Assembly (NCBI GenBank): GCA_017626305.1
Contig: JAGAIW010000133.1
Span: 1-32,607 of the forward strand
Length of the DNA stretch: 32,607 nt
Direction: 5' to 3'
Source: Clostridia bacterium
Lineage (GTDB): Bacteria > Bacillota > Clostridia > Christensenellales > Borkfalkiaceae
Under the pieces are notes generated by a model. The model saw nothing but the letters and a program-made list of their open reading frames with translations, was not told where the DNA came from and did no database searches. Positions 30,578-32,607 of the stretch are shown here, one piece after another. Made by a program: the position numbers and the translations under genes. Position 1 is the first letter of the stretch, and each line of letters opens with the position of its first letter.

Positions 30578-32607
30578 ATGAAAAAGAAAAATAAAATTTT
30601 AGTATTCTTTTCGGCCGTATTATTAACAATTACTTGTTTCTTTGGTATAACCGCTTGTACATCTGAGGACTCTTCTGGAAAACAGTATAGCAACGAAGAA
30701 ATAGAGAGAATTCCGTCCATTGTTTTGAACGAAAACGAGTTTTCTTTGGAAATCGGAACGACTTTCGAGCTGATTGCAACGCTTACGAATATAGAGGCGG
30801 AGATTGTATGGAGCTGTGCCGACACGACGATAGCAAGCGTAAACAACGGTATGGTAACTGCCGCGCAGGTGGGGACAACGACGGTTGTAGCAACGGCGAA
30901 AGAAAACGGAAAAGAGGTTTCCGCAAGCTGTACGATTACCGTTTACGATTTAAACAGGGTTGCCGTCTTATATTTAAACTATGAAGAAATTGAGATGGAG
31001 ATCGGGACGGAAATCAGCTTGTATCCTGAATTATTGTTGAACGACGAGATTTTAGATGCGGTTTATACTTATCAAAGCGGGGACGCCGAAATTATTACGG
31101 TGAACGGAAATGGCAAAATCACAGCTGTTCACTCTGGAGAAACGAGCGTTACGGTTCAAGCCAAATGCGAAGGAGAGAATTTTTTCAAAACGATTCCTGT
31201 CACCGTAAAAACGGTACCCGAGGGCTGGAAACAAATTGAAACTCAAATTATCGTTCCTGAAAGTGAAACGGGAAGAGCGATTTATGCCTGTGAAGAAATG
31301 CCGACGCTTTCTCCTTACGTGATTGAAACGTATAAAGGCACCAAAATTTCGCAGCCCGTCGAGGTTGCTTATTACGTTTCCGAAAATGAAAGCTGGACGG
31401 CGTTGGAACAAACCCCTTCGCTCGTAGGAAAGTATAAGGCAGTATTCTCGTGCGCAGGCAATGAAATCTATGCTCCGTCGGAACAAAAGGAAGTGCTGTT
31501 TTCCATCTTGGATAAAAAAGAGTATTGCAACGAGCTTTTGAAGTTTGAAACCAAAGACGCAATGAACGCGCTTGTGAGCGGTACGGCTAAGATTGATTAT
31601 AAAGAATCTGCGGACGCAAACGGCGGCTATGCCGTTTGTGTAAATATGGACAGCTCTTCCAAATGGCGCACGGCGGAAATTGATTTCCAATCCCATTACA
31701 AGCTGAGCGAAATTGAAAGTATTCAAATTCGTTTTGCCATGACTACGTATTCAAACATATGGAGAAGGGTTGCATTTAACGTAAACGGTATAGCGGATAC
31801 GGACGACGAATACCTGCTCCTTTCGCTTGGCAGACAAGCCGATTACGGAGAAGGCGTTTACGTAACAAAGACGTTTACAAAAGCTACGCTGATGGAAGCC
31901 GGTATAGCGGAAGACGACTATCTTCAAAAGGTAATTATAGACCTTTATAGCGGAGATTTGTTCGGACGTATTTGGATAGACAGTATTACGATTAACGCCG
32001 TAAAACAACAAACGCCCGAAGAAGCAAAAGCAGAGCTTACATCGCTTTTAAAATTTGAATCGGAAGCAGCAATGACTTCGCTTGTAAGCGGTATGACCCA
32101 AATTGCGTATGAGTCGTCTGCAAATGCGGACGGTGGGTACGCTGTAAAATTAAATATGAACAGCGGCGAAAACAGAAAAGCAACGATTGATTTGAAATCG
32201 CTTTATCAACTGAAAGAGATTGAAAGCATAGAAATCAAATTTGCGATAAGCAATGCTTCAAACGTATGGAGCAGGTTTGCGTTCAACGTAAACGGCGTGG
32301 CGCAGGATACGGACACGGACGACGAATATATGCTCCTTTCGCTTGGCAGACAGAACGATCACGGCGAAGGCGTTTACGTAACGAAGACGTTCACGAAAGA
32401 AACGTTGATTGAAGCGGGAATGACGGAAGAAGATTATCTTGAAAACGTAATCATTGAAAATCTCCCTGGAGTGAACGTTGCGGCGTATATTTGGATAGAC
32501 GGTATTACGATTAACGTTGTAAACGAAGAACCCGAAACGAATCTCGAAACGCAAAAAGCAGAGCTTGCATCGCTTTTGAAGTTTGAATCGGAATCGGCAA
32601 TGACTTC
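30578..32607 (+). CDS. Repeat-containing surface lipoprotein (partial, runs off the right edge)
   Basis: The frame is open from ATG 30578 to the end of the window (676 codons plus 2 nt). The signal peptide ends in a good lipobox ITAC with Cys27. Two BIG2-type Ig-like domains follow (about 45-125 and 127-210; typical wording is WSCADTTIASVNNGMVTA and GKITAVHSGETSVTVQAK), then a linker domain (to about 315). Tandem units of about 170 residues then begin with ELLKFE or ELxSLLKFES at residues 319, 486 and 662. Each unit looks like a beta-sandwich ending in IWIDSITIN or IWIDGITIN, reminiscent of carbohydrate-binding modules. The third unit is cut by the window edge. The start has GAGGTG about 8 nt upstream and lies 15 nt after the DUF4838 gene. 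Function unknown; glycan binding is inferred. Confidence 0.75.
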   Translation, partial: MKKKNKILVFFSAVLLTITCFFGITACTSEDSSGKQYSNEEIERIPSIVLNENEFSLEIGTTFELIATLTNIEAEIVWSCADTTIASVNNGMVTAAQVGTTTVVATAKENGKEVSASCTITVYDLNRVAVLYLNYEEIEMEIGTEISLYPELLLNDEILDAVYTYQSGDAEIITVNGNGKITAVHSGETSVTVQAKCEGENFFKTIPVTVKTVPEGWKQIETQIIVPESETGRAIYACEEMPTLSPYVIETYKGTKISQPVEVAYYVSENESWTALEQTPSLVGKYKAVFSCAGNEIYAPSEQKEVLFSILDKKEYCNELLKFETKDAMNALVSGTAKIDYKESADANGGYAVCVNMDSSSKWRTAEIDFQSHYKLSEIESIQIRFAMTTYSNIWRRVAFNVNGIADTDDEYLLLSLGRQADYGEGVYVTKTFTKATLMEAGIAEDDYLQKVIIDLYSGDLFGRIWIDSITINAVKQQTPEEAKAELTSLLKFESEAAMTSLVSGMTQIAYESSANADGGYAVKLNMNSGENRKATIDLKSLYQLKEIESIEIKFAISNASNVWSRFAFNVNGVAQDTDTDDEYMLLSLGRQNDHGEGVYVTKTFTKETLIEAGMTEEDYLENVIIENLPGVNVAAYIWIDGITINVVNEEPETNLETQKAELASLLKFESESAMT
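31532..32607 (+). repeat. Tandem coding repeats in the terminal lipoprotein gene
   Basis: Unit 1 spans 31532-32032 (501 nt), unit 2 spans 32033-32560 (528 nt) and unit 3 starts at 32561 and is incomplete. DNA is similar as well as protein: 31815-31836 and 32331-32352 are identical over 22 nt, and the unit starts at 32033 and 32561 match closely. This suggests fairly recent duplication and a region prone to copy-number change. Confidence 0.85.

Noticed and set aside
31751-32554. Two similar leftward open frames (31751-32011 and 32258-32554)
   Set aside because: They resemble each other only because they lie opposite the tandem repeats of the lipoprotein gene.
1-32607. CRISPR array or complete insertion sequence
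   Set aside because: No regularly spaced short repeats and no transposase gene were found; the only tandem repeats are coding and about 500 nt long.

Overview
The window looks like a piece of a Bacillota (Clostridia-like) chromosome, probably from an uncultivated gut lineage. The evidence is a SpoVT-type sporulation regulator, strong AAGGAG ribosome binding sites throughout, a one-subunit glycyl-tRNA synthetase next to GlnRS and formate-tetrahydrofolate ligase, and a large carbohydrate operon built around an ABC importer. The exact taxon cannot be read from the sequence.

Layout. (1) Positions 1-3480: a leftward two-gene operon (MFS transporter, then GH2 glycosidase) that ends in an intrinsic terminator, a dispersed-repeat-like palindromic element, and a leftward promoter for a gene outside the window. 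(2) Positions 3500-10715: housekeeping genes. These are glyQS (leftward), fhs, glnS and a duplicated CvpA-like membrane protein (all rightward), and spoVT (leftward), with a shared bidirectional terminator between the last two. (3) Positions 10675-11650: a junction. A tRNA-Leu gene (anticodon AAG) has a near-consensus promoter, its 3' end is repeated 178 bp downstream, a structured 77-nt segment splits the second copy, several terminators follow, and a decayed tyrosine recombinase lies just beyond. (4) Positions 11673-32607: an AraC-type regulator divergent from one long rightward operon of at least 13 genes that runs off the right edge. DNA right of the tRNA is visibly more AT-rich than DNA left of it, so the operon may be, or may once have been, part of an integrated island.

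How the operon works (inference from families). A lipoprotein binding protein and two permeases import an acidic oligosaccharide; no ATPase gene is present, so a shared MsmX-like ATPase is presumably used. Enzymes without signal peptides then act in the cytoplasm: a glucuronoyl-esterase-like hydrolase, a DUF2264 (GH154-type) glucuronidase candidate, a heparinase II/III-like lyase, a GH88 unsaturated glucuronyl hydrolase and a GH20 hexosaminidase. KduI and KduD convert the released unsaturated uronate to 2-keto-3-deoxygluconate. Uronate plus hexosamine enzymes point to a glycosaminoglycan-like substrate, but no sulfatase or secreted depolymerase is visible here. Three large exported proteins follow the permeases: an Ig/lectin-like secreted protein, a DUF4838 (GH67-related) lipoprotein and a repeat-containing lipoprotein cut by the window end. 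They look like a cell-surface glycan-handling module with no assigned function.

The oddest points are: an in-frame fusion of a discoidin-like domain to KduI with a perfect ribosome binding site and out-of-frame tandem stops at the junction; the split tRNA-like copy at the junction; mutually exclusive RNA stems before the binding-protein gene; and the tandem repeat domains in the last protein.
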